A stretch of DNA of 56,456 nucleotides from NCBI GenBank assembly GCA_031181585.1, contig JAPSKP010000009.1, forward strand, positions 11,878 to 68,333, in the 5' to 3' direction. The notes beneath the pieces were generated by a model. The model was not told the DNA's origin. It did not search any database and saw only the letters and a list, made by a program, of their open reading frames with translations. Position numbers and translations under genes: made by a program. Source of the stretch: Lysinibacillus sp. (lineage in GTDB: Bacteria; Bacillota; Bacilli; Bacillales_A; Planococcaceae). Below are positions 18,826 through 27,343 of the stretch, piece after piece; position 1 is the first letter of the stretch; each line of letters opens with the position of its first letter.

Positions 18826-19093
18826 AGGACAAAAGAACTGGAATTTAGACATCTTTTTGCTGGATGCTCTGCCCTTCTCAAAAAGGAAAGGAAGTATCTT
18901 GCAAATGGTGTAATTTAAATAAACATTCTTACAGGAGATGCCAGCATAAATCAGCCGAATATTATGACAGCCAATGACTGATTTACATTCTCTTTTGACT
19001 AAAGAACAAATCTGTCTCCGGACTTACTATACCAAGCCGCAGCAAGGTCTTGTAAATTCCACTTGATTGTCACAAAGTTCACTGAAGTTGCAG
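18826..19093. other. intergenic stretch, no gene seen
   Basis: No open frame with a ribosome site was found between this regulator and yqgY, and no strong hairpin. The last 30 bases lead into the yqgY promoter. Confidence 0.5.
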
Positions 19094-19123
19094 TTTACAT
19101 TCTATATAAACATCATTTATAAT
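19094..19123 (+). promoter_or_regulatory. SigA-type promoter of yqgY
   Basis: TTTACA and TATAAT separated by 18 bases, followed about 45 bases later by the yqgY start. Confidence 0.65.
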
Positions 19124-19168
19124 ATACGGGAGACTATTGTATTCACTCGCAAAAGGAGGGGAATTTTC

Positions 19169-19408
19169 ATGAGCAATATGTATAAAGTTATGGCTTTCTG
19201 GACAGGGATTTTTGCCGTTATGTTCTATCTTGGACACATGCCCGAGGTTTCGCTATTATTCGTAGGTAATACAGGTTTATTCTTATTATTAGGCTTCTTA
19301 AACCTTTCAGAACGTATGTACATGTACATTTTTGGTGCGTATTTAACTATCTTCTTCGCAGGATTTACTTATTATACAACATTCTTGCACGTACCTGGCG
19401 GCCATTAA
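19169..19408 (+). CDS. yqgY: YqgY, DUF2626 family small membrane protein
   Basis: 79 residues, three hydrophobic segments. The sequence MSNMYKVMAFWTGIFAVMFY and the later ERMYMYIFGAYLTIFFAGFT match the strongly conserved DUF2626 family of Bacillales; the function is unknown. The ATG follows AAAAGGAGGGGAATTTTC. It has its own promoter and a terminator shared with yqgX. Confidence 0.9.
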   Translation: MSNMYKVMAFWTGIFAVMFYLGHMPEVSLLFVGNTGLFLLLGFLNLSERMYMYIFGAYLTIFFAGFTYYTTFLHVPGGH

Positions 19409-19424
19409 TCCCGTCCATTATAAT

Positions 19425-19450
19425 AAGCGTATCGCATATGCGATACGCTT
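19425..19450. terminator. bidirectional terminator between yqgY and yqgX
   Basis: AAGCGTATCGCAT is followed directly by its exact reverse complement, a 26-base perfect palindrome, with CTTTT on the plus side and ATTAT on the other. Confidence 0.85.
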
Positions 19451-19463
19451 CTTTTATATGCTT

Positions 19464-20108
19464 TTAAAAACCATTTAAAAATGGATTGTTTTCCATTTCT
19501 GCTGCAGGTGTTGTATAATCCCCATGTCCCGGATAGATAATTGTATCTTCCGGCAGTGCGAGAAGTTTATCGTGAATGGACTTCAGCAGTTCTTTCATGT
19601 TACCGCCAATCAAATCTGTACGCCCAATACTTCGTTCAAACAATGTATCCCCTACAATAGCAAATCCATCCTGTTCAAATATATAAGATACGCTACCTGG
19701 CGAATGCCCAGGTGTAAAGACGGCTTTAAAAACAAACTCTCCTACTTCAAACGTCTGCTCCCCGCGAATAATATGTTCTTCCAACGGCGCCTTTACTGTA
19801 TAGTTAGGAAGTTCGAAATACTTTCCAGAGCCATTCTTAAGTGGATCAGACAGCCAGTCAACTTCACTTGCATGAATATAAACCGGTACATTAAACGTAT
19901 CCCGTAGGATGTCCACTGCACCTATATGATCGAAATGCGCATGGGTTAACAAAATCGCAAGCGGCTTCAAACCTTGCGAACGAATTTCTTTTACAAGACG
20001 ATTGCCTTCTTCTCCTGGATCAAAAATTAGGCACTCTTTCTTTTTATTGCTTACAATATAACAATTAGTTTGAATCGGACCTAGACTGTAAATTCTGACA
20101 TTTAGCAT
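19464..20108 (-). CDS. yqgX: YqgX, metallo-beta-lactamase-fold hydrolase
   Basis: 214 residues with the glyoxalase II-like metal site THAHFDHIGA (near residue 57), then FTPGHSPGSV, VGDTLFERSIGR and YPGHGDYT. The metal ligands are complete, so it should be an active dinuclear hydrolase; the B. subtilis relative YqgX is reported to act as a glyoxalase II-type enzyme. The ATG has GAGGTGAT about eleven bases upstream. Convergent with yqgY. Confidence 0.88.
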   Translation of the reverse strand: MLNVRIYSLGPIQTNCYIVSNKKKECLIFDPGEEGNRLVKEIRSQGLKPLAILLTHAHFDHIGAVDILRDTFNVPVYIHASEVDWLSDPLKNGSGKYFELPNYTVKAPLEEHIIRGEQTFEVGEFVFKAVFTPGHSPGSVSYIFEQDGFAIVGDTLFERSIGRTDLIGGNMKELLKSIHDKLLALPEDTIIYPGHGDYTTPAAEMENNPFLNGF

Positions 20109-20173
20109 CTTATCATATCACCTCTATCTCATTATACATGATCGGATGTTCAAACAAACGTCATTTTTTCCGC

Positions 20174-20202
20174 TCGACAAACTCTAGAATAAGCTATACA
20201 AT
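20174..20202 (+). promoter_or_regulatory. SigA-type promoter of yqgW
   Basis: TCGACA, 17-base spacer, TACAAT, about 50 bases before the yqgW start. Confidence 0.6.
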
Positions 20203-20254
20203 ATAAAAGGAATATTGTTTACGACATTCTTATGTCGAAAGGAGTGTCTATATC

Positions 20255-20437
20255 ATGAGTTGGATTTTAATGATCATTTTCGGACTAATAGCTATTTTAT
20301 CTGTGGTCGGCACATTCCAGGCAATCAAAGAAAAGAATTTTCTTTCTGTAGTATTTAACGTTGCTTCTGCAGCTATCTTCGGATGGTTCGTAGTAATGAC
20401 GGTACTAAACTCTGGTTACCCACCGGTACACCACTAA
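20255..20437 (+). CDS. yqgW: YqgW-like, DUF2759 family small membrane protein
   Basis: 60 residues with two membrane segments (about 3-20 and 30-52). It starts MSWILMIIFGLIAILSVVGT and ends PPVHH. The family and name are inferred from size, hydrophobic pattern and its position between yqgX and the yqgS-type LTA synthase. CGAAAGGAGTGTCTATATC precedes the ATG. Function unknown. Confidence 0.8.
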   Translation: MSWILMIIFGLIAILSVVGTFQAIKEKNFLSVVFNVASAAIFGWFVVMTVLNSGYPPVHH

Positions 20438-20442
20438 TAGCT

Positions 20443-20489
20443 AAAACAAAAGGACGGCCTAGTGTTTGCTAGGTCGCCCTTTTGTTTTG
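20443..20489 (+). terminator. yqgW terminator
   Basis: AAAACAAAAGGACGGCCTAG pairs with CTAGGTCGCCCTTTTGTTTT, a long stem ending in a T-rich arm. Confidence 0.88.
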
Positions 20490-20502
20490 TTCAAAAAATG
20501 TG

Positions 20503-20536
20503 AAAGGAAAGGCAAAGCCGAAACTCGGCGTCGCCT
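20503..20536 (-). terminator. terminator of the LTA synthase gene
   Basis: On the minus strand GGAAAGGCGACGCCGAG and CTCGGCTTTGCCTTTCC-like arms pair around a short loop. It lies just after the stop codon and ends with TTTCC rather than a long U tract. Confidence 0.7.
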
Positions 20537-20543
20537 TTCCTTT

Positions 20544-22436
20544 TTATTTACCATTACCATCAGTCAGATTTCCTGTTTTTTGATCGTAAAAGCGCAGTAA
20601 ATCTCCATTGATGATTTTATCCGAGTGCTCCAACTCAATCGTTGCACGTTCGATATATGGCTGACACGCATCAACTGATGTTTCTTCGCCCGTTGCTCGA
20701 TCATAACAAACCTCATCTGTATAAACAAGGTCATCCGTTACAAAGCGACCGTCACGGAAAATTACAAATCCATCATGCTCTTCAGAGAACAGGTCTGCTC
20801 CCAGCTGCATATCTTTTGATGTATCAACACCAAGTAAGTGCAGGATTGTAGGACGTAAATCAATCTGTCCTGCCGGCTCTGTTATTTCCTGACCGTCATT
20901 CGACCCTGGAATATGAATGAATAATGGTACCGATTGTAATAACGTACTATCGTATGGTGTAATTTGTTCTTTCTCTAAATACATTGCCATTGCTTTATTA
21001 TGGTTTTCAGAAATACCATAATGGTCACCGTATAACACAATAATCGAATTGTCATACAAGCCTTGTGCTTTTAAATCCTCAAAGAATAATTTAAGCGACT
21101 CATCCATATAGCGTACTGTTTGGAAATAACGATTTAATGTTCCAGAGTTTGACGTGTATTCATTGATATATTTATCCTCTTCGTCTAAATAGAATGGATA
21201 GTGGTTTGTCAACGTAATCATACGAGTATAGAAAGGCTGAGGCATTTCCTTCATTAGGTCGGCTGATTGGTTGAAGAAAGGAATATCCTTCATCCCCCAG
21301 TTTACAGCTTCTCCCTCGTTCACTGTATAAGAATCAATGTCATAGAACTTTTCAATGTTAAACGACTTATAAATGCGGTCGCGGTTCCAGAATGATTTGT
21401 TATTCGGGTGCATAACGCTTGTATGGTAGCCGTTTTCACCTAATCTTTCTGACATTGAATTATACGTATTTTCACCGTGAGTGAAGAATACCGCTCCACG
21501 TCCTAAACCAAACAAAGAATTCTCTACGATAAATTCCGAATCGGAAGTCTTCCCTAGTCCTGTTTGGTGATAAAAATCACTGAAGTAATATGTGTCTTTG
21601 TCCTTCGTCAATGAATTTAAGAATGGTGTAACCACTTCCCCATTCATCTCATTATTAATGACAAAGCTTTGCAGTGACTCCATTGATACAAGAATGACAT
21701 TACGGTCTGCATACTTCCCAAACATCTCCGGGTTAGGAGAGGCCTGGTTCGCGCGCACATAGTTATTTACCTCTACAAGTTCACTGCCATCCGCAAGCGC
21801 TCGTTGTGCAGAAGATTTTGATTGTACATAAATATCATATAAATGATAGTTATATGTCCCGATATTTTTCACAAGCAGTTCGCGGTCGAAGCTGCGTGTC
21901 AATAATTGTGGACGTTCAGTTTCAGCAAGGCCTAGATTTAGGAATAATACAGCTACTGACGTCACAAAATAAGCACGACGCACTTCCTTGCGCACCGTTG
22001 TTTGCTGACTTAAAGCAGGCATAAACTTCACAAGTAAAATAAGTAAAATCACGTCTACAAAATAGAAAATGTCATACCAGTTGATAATTGCTGCCGCCGA
22101 AGTTCCAAGGTCACCGAAATTACTTGTCTGGAACAAAACAGGGAGCGTTATAAAGTCATTATAGAATCGGTAGAAAGCCACGTTACCATACAGCACGATG
22201 GATAAAATGACACTCGTACCGATAATATATCGATTTCGCACTTTTGCTGTTTTAAAGAACAATGAAATACCATAGATAAATAGTAAAAAGCTTAACGGGT
22301 TAATAATTAAAATGAAATACTGCATCGCATTTTCCATACCCATATCGAAGCTAGTCAAGTACACGACTACTGTTTTGATCCATGCTGCTACAATAGCAAA
22401 AGTCAATATCGAATGTTTAGGCCATTTCGAGTTCAT
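20544..22436 (-). CDS. yqgS: lipoteichoic acid synthase family protein (LtaS/YqgS)
   Basis: A 630-residue polyglycerol-phosphate transferase: five membrane spans in the first 180 residues, then an extracellular sulfatase-fold domain. NVILVSMESLQSF gives a metal ligand; GLGKTSDSEF holds the catalytic threonine (around residue 290); LYGDHYGISENH and MHPNNKSFWNRDR complete the site. It moves glycerol phosphate from phosphatidylglycerol to the growing LTA chain. The second in-frame ATG (MNSKWPKHSIL) is taken as start, since GGAGAGG abuts the first. The position matches B. subtilis yqgS, one of several LtaS paralogues, so it may be a secondary or primase-type enzyme. Confidence 0.93.
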   Translation of the reverse strand: MNSKWPKHSILTFAIVAAWIKTVVVYLTSFDMGMENAMQYFILIINPLSFLLFIYGISLFFKTAKVRNRYIIGTSVILSIVLYGNVAFYRFYNDFITLPVLFQTSNFGDLGTSAAAIINWYDIFYFVDVILLILLVKFMPALSQQTTVRKEVRRAYFVTSVAVLFLNLGLAETERPQLLTRSFDRELLVKNIGTYNYHLYDIYVQSKSSAQRALADGSELVEVNNYVRANQASPNPEMFGKYADRNVILVSMESLQSFVINNEMNGEVVTPFLNSLTKDKDTYYFSDFYHQTGLGKTSDSEFIVENSLFGLGRGAVFFTHGENTYNSMSERLGENGYHTSVMHPNNKSFWNRDRIYKSFNIEKFYDIDSYTVNEGEAVNWGMKDIPFFNQSADLMKEMPQPFYTRMITLTNHYPFYLDEEDKYINEYTSNSGTLNRYFQTVRYMDESLKLFFEDLKAQGLYDNSIIVLYGDHYGISENHNKAMAMYLEKEQITPYDSTLLQSVPLFIHIPGSNDGQEITEPAGQIDLRPTILHLLGVDTSKDMQLGADLFSEEHDGFVIFRDGRFVTDDLVYTDEVCYDRATGEETSVDACQPYIERATIELEHSDKIINGDLLRFYDQKTGNLTDGNGK

Positions 22437-22445
22437 CCAAAACAT

Positions 22446-22749
22446 CCTCTCCAGTTTTTAGAAACAATTTTTTTGTTAGTTGGATTAAAACAATAAATAT
22501 GTTAATCCTTTTCCCTTACTATTCAATAATATTTCCCTAAATTTGTAAAGGGAAAACATTATAGAGAGTCAAATGCCATTCTCTCCATTAAGGTAATACG
22601 TTTTTGCTTACTAAAGGTTTCATAAAAATAATGGAAATCACCTTACTTGCTTGAGATTTCTTTGTTCCCTCCATTTACGATACGTACAAGTAATCATATA
22701 TACAAAAAACCCCCACAAAAAGCTTCCATTATTATACTACAACTAAATA
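22446..22749. other. intergenic stretch between yqgQ and the LTA synthase gene
   Basis: Both flanking genes run on the minus strand. The 300 bases are AT-rich, contain no open frame with a ribosome site, and presumably hold the LTA synthase promoter; no convincing -35/-10 pair or hairpin stood out. Confidence 0.5.
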
Positions 22750-22950
22750 TTATTTGCCCGTTTTTACTCTACGTTCTTCCTGCCTAATAATCAGTATAGC
22801 TGTCTGGTAATCCTTACTCTCTAACAAACGGGTTTTATATAGTTCTTTTACTTCATCTTGGATTAATTCTAAATCCCCAAGACGATCACCTGTATAAATA
22901 TAGATGCCAAACCGCTTGAGCAGCTCGTAAATATCAATCATCGTTTTCAT
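22750..22950 (-). CDS. yqgQ: YqgQ, DUF910 family
   Basis: 66 residues, MKTMIDIYELLKRFGIYIYT at the start, then RLGDLELIQDEVKELYKTRL, the compact three-helix DUF910 (YqgQ) fold, proposed to bind single-stranded nucleic acid. The ATG overlaps the yqgN stop by four bases. In B. subtilis it precedes glcK; here no glucokinase gene follows. Confidence 0.9.
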   Translation of the reverse strand: MKTMIDIYELLKRFGIYIYTGDRLGDLELIQDEVKELYKTRLLESKDYQTAILIIRQEERRVKTGK

Positions 22951-23534
22951 ATGCTCTGTTCCTCCCGATTTATACGTGCGTGGATATGTTTTTTATCAGT
23001 CAAGATAATATCTACAGGAATGTCGTGTGAGGCAATAGGAATAGAATCCTTCACTTGTTCATGAAAAGCTAATGAAATTTTAGCGCCCATAAACTGCTGT
23101 AAATAGCGGTCATAGTATCCGCCTCCAAAGCCTATCCGATATCCTGCTTTACTAAAAACGACTCCTGGGACGATCATTACGTCAATTTGTTCCTTTAAAA
23201 TAGGCTCAGTAGATCCGACAATCGGCTCTTCAATATCCATATATACTTTTTCCAGCTGACTGAAATCCGATATAGCATAAAAGATCATGTCACGAGTTGA
23301 CGGATTACATTTTGGGACGCAAACTGTTTTTCCCATATTCCAAAAAGCTTCTATTATACGACGAGTTTCCACTTCGGGAAATCTGGACATCGTTACAGCA
23401 ATCGTTTTTCCTTCTTTAATAGAAGGTTCTTGCAATAATTTATTTTGTATAAGGTCTGATCTTGAAAGATATGTCTCTCGATCCATCTCCATCAAGTGGC
23501 TTCTGACCATATTTCGAATTTCTTTTTTATCCAC
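22947..23534 (-). CDS. yqgN: 5-formyltetrahydrofolate cyclo-ligase
   Basis: 195 residues. The enzyme uses ATP to convert 5-formyl-THF to 5,10-methenyl-THF. The motif GFGGGYYDRYLQQF and the flanking VPGVVFSKAGYRIG are diagnostic; RSHLMEMDRETYLSRSDLI and the basic N-terminus fit the ATP site. It starts with GTG after CAGGGCTAA, a modest ribosome site. Coupled to yqgQ. Confidence 0.93.
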   Translation of the reverse strand: MDKKEIRNMVRSHLMEMDRETYLSRSDLIQNKLLQEPSIKEGKTIAVTMSRFPEVETRRIIEAFWNMGKTVCVPKCNPSTRDMIFYAISDFSQLEKVYMDIEEPIVGSTEPILKEQIDVMIVPGVVFSKAGYRIGFGGGYYDRYLQQFMGAKISLAFHEQVKDSIPIASHDIPVDIILTDKKHIHARINREEQSI

Positions 23535-23567
23535 TTAGCCCTGCAACCTTTCTTATAAGAAGTAAAA

Positions 23568-23594
23568 AGCCAAAACCACTGTGGGCTTTGGCTA
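23568..23594 (-). terminator. rpmG terminator
   Basis: AGCCAAAGCCC and GGTTTTGGCT pair around ACAGT and are followed by TTTTAC, just after the rpmG stop. Confidence 0.8.
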
Positions 23595-23603
23595 ATTGAG
23601 CGA

Positions 23604-23753
23604 TTACTTCGTTTCACGGTGAAGAGTGTATTTCTTCTCGCGAGAGCAATATTTTTTAAGTTCAAGACGCTCTGGATTGTTACGCTTGTTCTTTTTAGAA
23701 ATGTAGTTACGTTCGCCGCAGTCAGTGCAAGCTAAAGTAATATTTACGCGCAT
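23604..23753 (-). CDS. rpmG: 50S ribosomal protein L33
   Basis: A 49-codon gene: [20 protein letters not shown] at the start, then [16 protein letters not shown] and a tail ending HRETK. It has cysteines at 9, 12 and 36 but lacks the second cysteine of the C-terminal CxxC pair, so it looks like the form that does not bind zinc. GGGAGGGTTAATA precedes the ATG. Single-gene unit with its own terminator. Confidence 0.96.
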   Translation of the reverse strand: MRVNITLACTDCGERNYISKKNKRNNPERLELKKYCSREKKYTLHRETK

Positions 23754-23910
23754 TATTAACCCTCCCACTCTAAATCAAGAATAAATAAATTGAGCATGAT
23801 TTATACGACTAACCCATTATAACACAATCTAAAAAAAAATCTAGCATCAATTCATAATATCTTTTGATATAATAAAATCATTCATGGCAAAGCACAGGAG
23901 GTAGGCAAAA

Positions 23911-24357
23911 ATGAATTTATCACTCATCTTTATGGGTGTTGGCATAGTACTCATCATCATCTCTTTCTTCTTAAAAGACCGCACAAAACAAATCGAAAAA
24001 GAAGTAGAGGAACTGTCAATCGGCATTTATCAGGAAACGAACGGTATTAAACGCCGACTAAAAATCGTAGAAGAAGAGCTGCTGCTTGAACCTAATTTTA
24101 AAGTTCAATCACCAAAATCTGCTCCAAAGAAAACACCGATGGAAACATTCCAGCAAGCAGCATCCCAAATAAAGGTGAACCCCTCTTCAACAAAGCCCGC
24201 TCAACAAGCAAGCGGCAGTACAAAACCTATACATAGCATTTTAATTAGTCAGGTTATTGAATTAGACAAACAGGGGCTATCTATTGAAGAAATCAGCAAG
24301 CTTTCTACGTTAACACCTGACCAAGTACGATCGATTTTATCCAACGGAGGCATATAG
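23911..24357 (+). CDS. membrane-anchored coiled-coil protein with C-terminal HTH-like segment
   Basis: 148 residues. One N-terminal membrane span (2-22), a charged coiled-coil (25-60), a Pro/Ser/Lys/Gln-rich linker (65-110), and a C-terminal helical segment (ISQVIELDKQGLSIEEISKL, then TLTPDQVRSIL) of helix-turn-helix type. The layout recalls SwrB/YlxL-like proteins, but I cannot confirm that. CACAGGAGGTAGGCAAAA precedes the ATG. The next gene starts immediately after its stop, so the pair is an operon. Confidence 0.65.
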   Translation: MNLSLIFMGVGIVLIIISFFLKDRTKQIEKEVEELSIGIYQETNGIKRRLKIVEEELLLEPNFKVQSPKSAPKKTPMETFQQAASQIKVNPSSTKPAQQASGSTKPIHSILISQVIELDKQGLSIEEISKLSTLTPDQVRSILSNGGI

Positions 24358-24849
24358 ATGAAGAAATTACTGCGTGGAATGGGCATTGGTCTATTTTTGG
24401 CAGGCGCCACATTTACGGTATTAGATTATATGGGCGAACCCCTTTCTCAGGGAACAGCAAAAAATGAACAAAAAGAAATCGCAGAGCTAAAACGGCAGCT
24501 GACTGATGCAAATAAAGAAATTGCATCCTTGAAAGCATCTTCCCTGTCTCCAGGAGAAATTTCACCCCAGGATGAGGAAACAGCAGAGCAGACTTCCTCT
24601 GCTAACAAAGAGGACACTGAAAAATCTACAACTGTTTCTGGAACCATCTATATTTATGAAGGAGTTTCGTTGTATGACATTGGTAAACAAGCCGAAGATG
24701 CAGGAATTATTCCAAATGGCCGAGAGCTAGAGCTTTTTTTATCAAAACCCGAATATTCCCGTTCCATTCAAAAAGGACAGTTCGAACTAAATTCTGATAT
24801 GTCAATGGAAGAAATGGCCAGAACATTAACTGGAAAAACAGTAGAGTAA
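24358..24849 (+). CDS. membrane-anchored protein with MltG/YceG-like N-terminal (LysM-like) domain
   Basis: 163 residues: N-terminal membrane anchor (5-25), a coiled-coil (EIAELKRQLTDANKEIASL), an acidic/serine linker and a C-terminal domain (SLYDIGKQAEDAGIIPN, LSKPEYSRSIQKGQFEL, MSMEEMARTLTG). That domain resembles the LysM-like part of endolytic transglycosylase MltG, without its catalytic domain. A wall-binding or scaffolding role is a guess. No gap to the preceding gene. Confidence 0.6.
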   Translation: MKKLLRGMGIGLFLAGATFTVLDYMGEPLSQGTAKNEQKEIAELKRQLTDANKEIASLKASSLSPGEISPQDEETAEQTSSANKEDTEKSTTVSGTIYIYEGVSLYDIGKQAEDAGIIPNGRELELFLSKPEYSRSIQKGQFELNSDMSMEEMARTLTGKTVE

Positions 24850-24953
24850 GAATCGTTGAATCCGTCGCGGCTTTTCCTTTCGCTATCATAGTAAGATTGA
24901 CGCAAACAAAGGGATAGTTTTCATTTTATAAATTTATCGTTCCATATTTATGA

Positions 24954-24976
24954 GAAGGGGGTCCCCCCTTTTTTTT
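24954..24976 (+). terminator. terminator after the two-gene membrane operon
   Basis: AAGGGGG and CCCCCTT form a tight G/C stem followed by a T tract. Confidence 0.8.
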
Positions 24977-25050
24977 GTTCACTAAATTGTCAAAAAATAT
25001 TATAATATAATAATAGATACGATACCAAATATAGAAAGAAGACTTCGATA

Positions 25051-26256
25051 ATGCATATTCTGAAGGGGTCTAAGGACTTTACCAAAGCAAACTTGGCTCT
25101 TTTTGCTGCTGGGTTATGCACGTTTGCTAACCTTTACATCACACAGCCATTGTTACCTGTATTTTCAGATGAATTCGGCATTTCACCTGCTACAGCAAGC
25201 TTATCTTTATCAATAGCGACTGTTATTTTATCGTTCAGCCTCATTTTATTTGGCTCCCTATCAGAAGCTTGGGGACGCAAAAACATTATGACCGTTTCTA
25301 TTATTTCTTCAGCTGTATTGACACTGATTTTAGCATGCAGTCCATCTTTTGAATCGCTTCTTATTTTACGTGCAGTCCAGGGCTTTGTTTTAGCTGGCGT
25401 TCCAGCCATTGCAATGGCTTACTTAGGTGAAGAAATGGAACCCTCCAGCCTCGGAGCAGCGATGGGACTTTACATAAGCGGCAACTCAGTCGGTGGACTC
25501 GTAGGACGAATTTTTATGGGAACAATGACGGATTTATTCACTTGGCGCATCGGCATCATTTTACTTGGTATTTTAAGTATTGTTATTAGTCTCTATTTTA
25601 TATGGGCCCTGCCGCCCTCTAGAAATTTCAAAGCCCGGCCACTGAATTTCGCTATACTCACAAAATCATTGCTACAGCATGTTAAGGACCCGGGACTTGT
25701 CAGTTTATTCGGTATTGCCTTTGTATTAATGGGCAGCTTTGTGACACTTTTTAATTACATAAGCTATAAATTGTTAGATGAACCGTACTCTCTCAGTGCC
25801 AGTATTGTTGGCTGGATCTTTATCGTCTATCTCGTAGGCACCTTTAGTTCGGCATGGTTTGGCAGCCTTTCCGACCGTTTTGGAAGACAATGCGTTCTTT
25901 TTGTCGGTATTCTGATCATGTTCTCCGGAGCATTGCTGACGCTTCCGGTAAACCTAGTTATCAAAATCGCCGGGATTACCATTTTCACATTTGGTTTTTT
26001 CGGTGCTCATTCGATTGCTAGTGGAGGAGTCAGCTTCCGCGCGAAAAAGGACAAGGCGCAGGCATCCTCTCTTTACCTTTTTGCCTATTACTTCGGGTCC
26101 AGTGTGGGAGGCACAACAGGCGGTGTATTCTGGCACTACTACGGTTGGAATAGCATTGTCGTTTTTATTTCCGGTATGCTCTTCATTGCATTAATTTTAG
26201 CTCTCAGCTACACCCTTATATCAAAAAAAGAGAACAACCCTAGTCACACTGACTAG
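25051..26256 (+). CDS. MFS transporter, YnfM-like subfamily
   Basis: 401 residues with twelve predicted spans. The loop 2-3 motif is GSLSEAWGRKN (around residue 70), repeated in the second half as GSLSDRFGRQC (around residue 272), both typical of the major facilitator superfamily. YITQPLLPVFSDEFGISPA is typical of the YnfM-like drug/sugar efflux group. The substrate is unknown. A good ribosome site is lacking (AAGAAGACTTCGATA). The end of the gene is inside a terminator shared with the convergent degV gene. Confidence 0.88.
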   Translation: MHILKGSKDFTKANLALFAAGLCTFANLYITQPLLPVFSDEFGISPATASLSLSIATVILSFSLILFGSLSEAWGRKNIMTVSIISSAVLTLILACSPSFESLLILRAVQGFVLAGVPAIAMAYLGEEMEPSSLGAAMGLYISGNSVGGLVGRIFMGTMTDLFTWRIGIILLGILSIVISLYFIWALPPSRNFKARPLNFAILTKSLLQHVKDPGLVSLFGIAFVLMGSFVTLFNYISYKLLDEPYSLSASIVGWIFIVYLVGTFSSAWFGSLSDRFGRQCVLFVGILIMFSGALLTLPVNLVIKIAGITIFTFGFFGAHSIASGGVSFRAKKDKAQASSLYLFAYYFGSSVGGTTGGVFWHYYGWNSIVVFISGMLFIALILALSYTLISKKENNPSHTD

Positions 26257-26265
26257 GATTGTTCT
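26231..26265. terminator. bidirectional terminator overlapping two convergent stop codons
   Basis: AGAACAACCCTAGTC and GACTAGGATTGTTCT pair (one mismatch) around ACACT. The stem covers the last eight codons of the MFS gene and reaches the stop of the degV-family gene; the two stops are only eight bases apart. Confidence 0.85.
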
Positions 26266-27116
26266 TATTTTAATCGTACCCAGCTTAAGCCGAGTGTTCC
26301 CTCTCCTGCATGGACACCAACAGCCGCCGAAAGCTGAGTCACTATGAATTCAATGGCCGGATAATCTTTCTGCAATTCTGCTTTCCATGCGTCAGCCCCC
26401 GTTTCATTATTGCAATGGATAACGGCTACTTGTGCTACGCCGGATTCCGTTACTGCTCTCTCTAATAGATGTTCAATCTCTTTTTTTGCCCTTTTATCTG
26501 CACGTACCTTCTTTGTCACCACGCATGTCCCATCATCAATATAAGAGATTACAAGTTTAATATTTAATAGGTTACTTAAAAACATTGCTGTCCCGGAAAC
26601 CCGCCCACTTTTATGAAGGTTTTCGAGACTTGCAGGGATGAAAGATAACTCTGAGCGCAAGCGTATCTTTTTTATCTCCTCAACAATCTTCTCAGGTGCT
26701 GCTCCTTGTTCTTCAAGCTCCATTCCCTTTTCCAGCATTTTCTGCATAGGAAACGATCCTATCTTTGCATCAATAGCATACGTTTTAAATCCTGCTTGCT
26801 CTGCTGCTATCGGGGCACTCGTTACAGTGCCTGATTGCTTAGAAGAGGTATGAACAGCAATGGCGCAATCATAGCCGCTCTTCTTTAACTTTTCATAAAG
26901 TGCTACCTGTTCTCCAAAGTTTGGTTGAGATGTTTTAGGGTGAACTTTTGCATTTCGCAATCGATTATAAAACTCTTTATGTGTCATATCGACTGTTTCA
27001 CGAAGTGCGCCTTCTTCAAATACTACATTTAAAGGTAAAACGTGAATATTATTTTCGTTAATGAATTCTTGAGATAAAAATGCTGCCGTATCAGTAATCC
27101 AAGCAATCTTTGCCAA
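26265..27116 (-). CDS. DegV family fatty-acid-binding protein
   Basis: 283 residues. KIAWITDTAAFLSQEF, HPKTSQPNFGEQVALYEKL, CAIAVHTSSKQSGTVTSA and FIPASLENLHKSGRVSGTAM are the DegV-fold motifs. The family (FakB relatives) binds a fatty acid and presents it to FakA kinase. No kinase gene is nearby. The ATG has only a weak site (AGGGGAATTACAGAAGTTGGC). Convergent with the MFS gene. Confidence 0.9.
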   Translation of the reverse strand: MAKIAWITDTAAFLSQEFINENNIHVLPLNVVFEEGALRETVDMTHKEFYNRLRNAKVHPKTSQPNFGEQVALYEKLKKSGYDCAIAVHTSSKQSGTVTSAPIAAEQAGFKTYAIDAKIGSFPMQKMLEKGMELEEQGAAPEKIVEEIKKIRLRSELSFIPASLENLHKSGRVSGTAMFLSNLLNIKLVISYIDDGTCVVTKKVRADKRAKKEIEHLLERAVTESGVAQVAVIHCNNETGADAWKAELQKDYPAIEFIVTQLSAAVGVHAGEGTLGLSWVRLK

Positions 27117-27291
27117 CTTCTGTAATTCCCCTTACTCTATAGGTTTATGGCTTTAAATTTATAGAATGAAAGCGTTTTCTACTAGTGACAATTGTCATAT
27201 ACGAGCACTTTATTTATTATCCAAGACATAATTTAGACATTTTCCTACGATAGATTTCGTAAAAATTTATTTTTTTCTTGGACTTAATTAT

Positions 27292-27327
27292 TTTACAAAC
27301 AAATTTACATCGTATACGATATAAATT
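27292..27327 (+). promoter_or_regulatory. promoter with overlapping OhrR/MarR-type operator
   Basis: TTTACA (27292-27297), 17-base spacer, TACGAT (27315-27320). The -10 is inside a 26-base inverted repeat, AATTTACATCGTA then TACGATATAAATT (27302-27327), 12 of 13 positions paired. Its place between the -35 and the start of the regulator gene indicates autorepression. The core differs from the B. subtilis ohrA operator. Confidence 0.7.
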
Positions 27328-27343
27328 GAGGTGAAAAATCATC

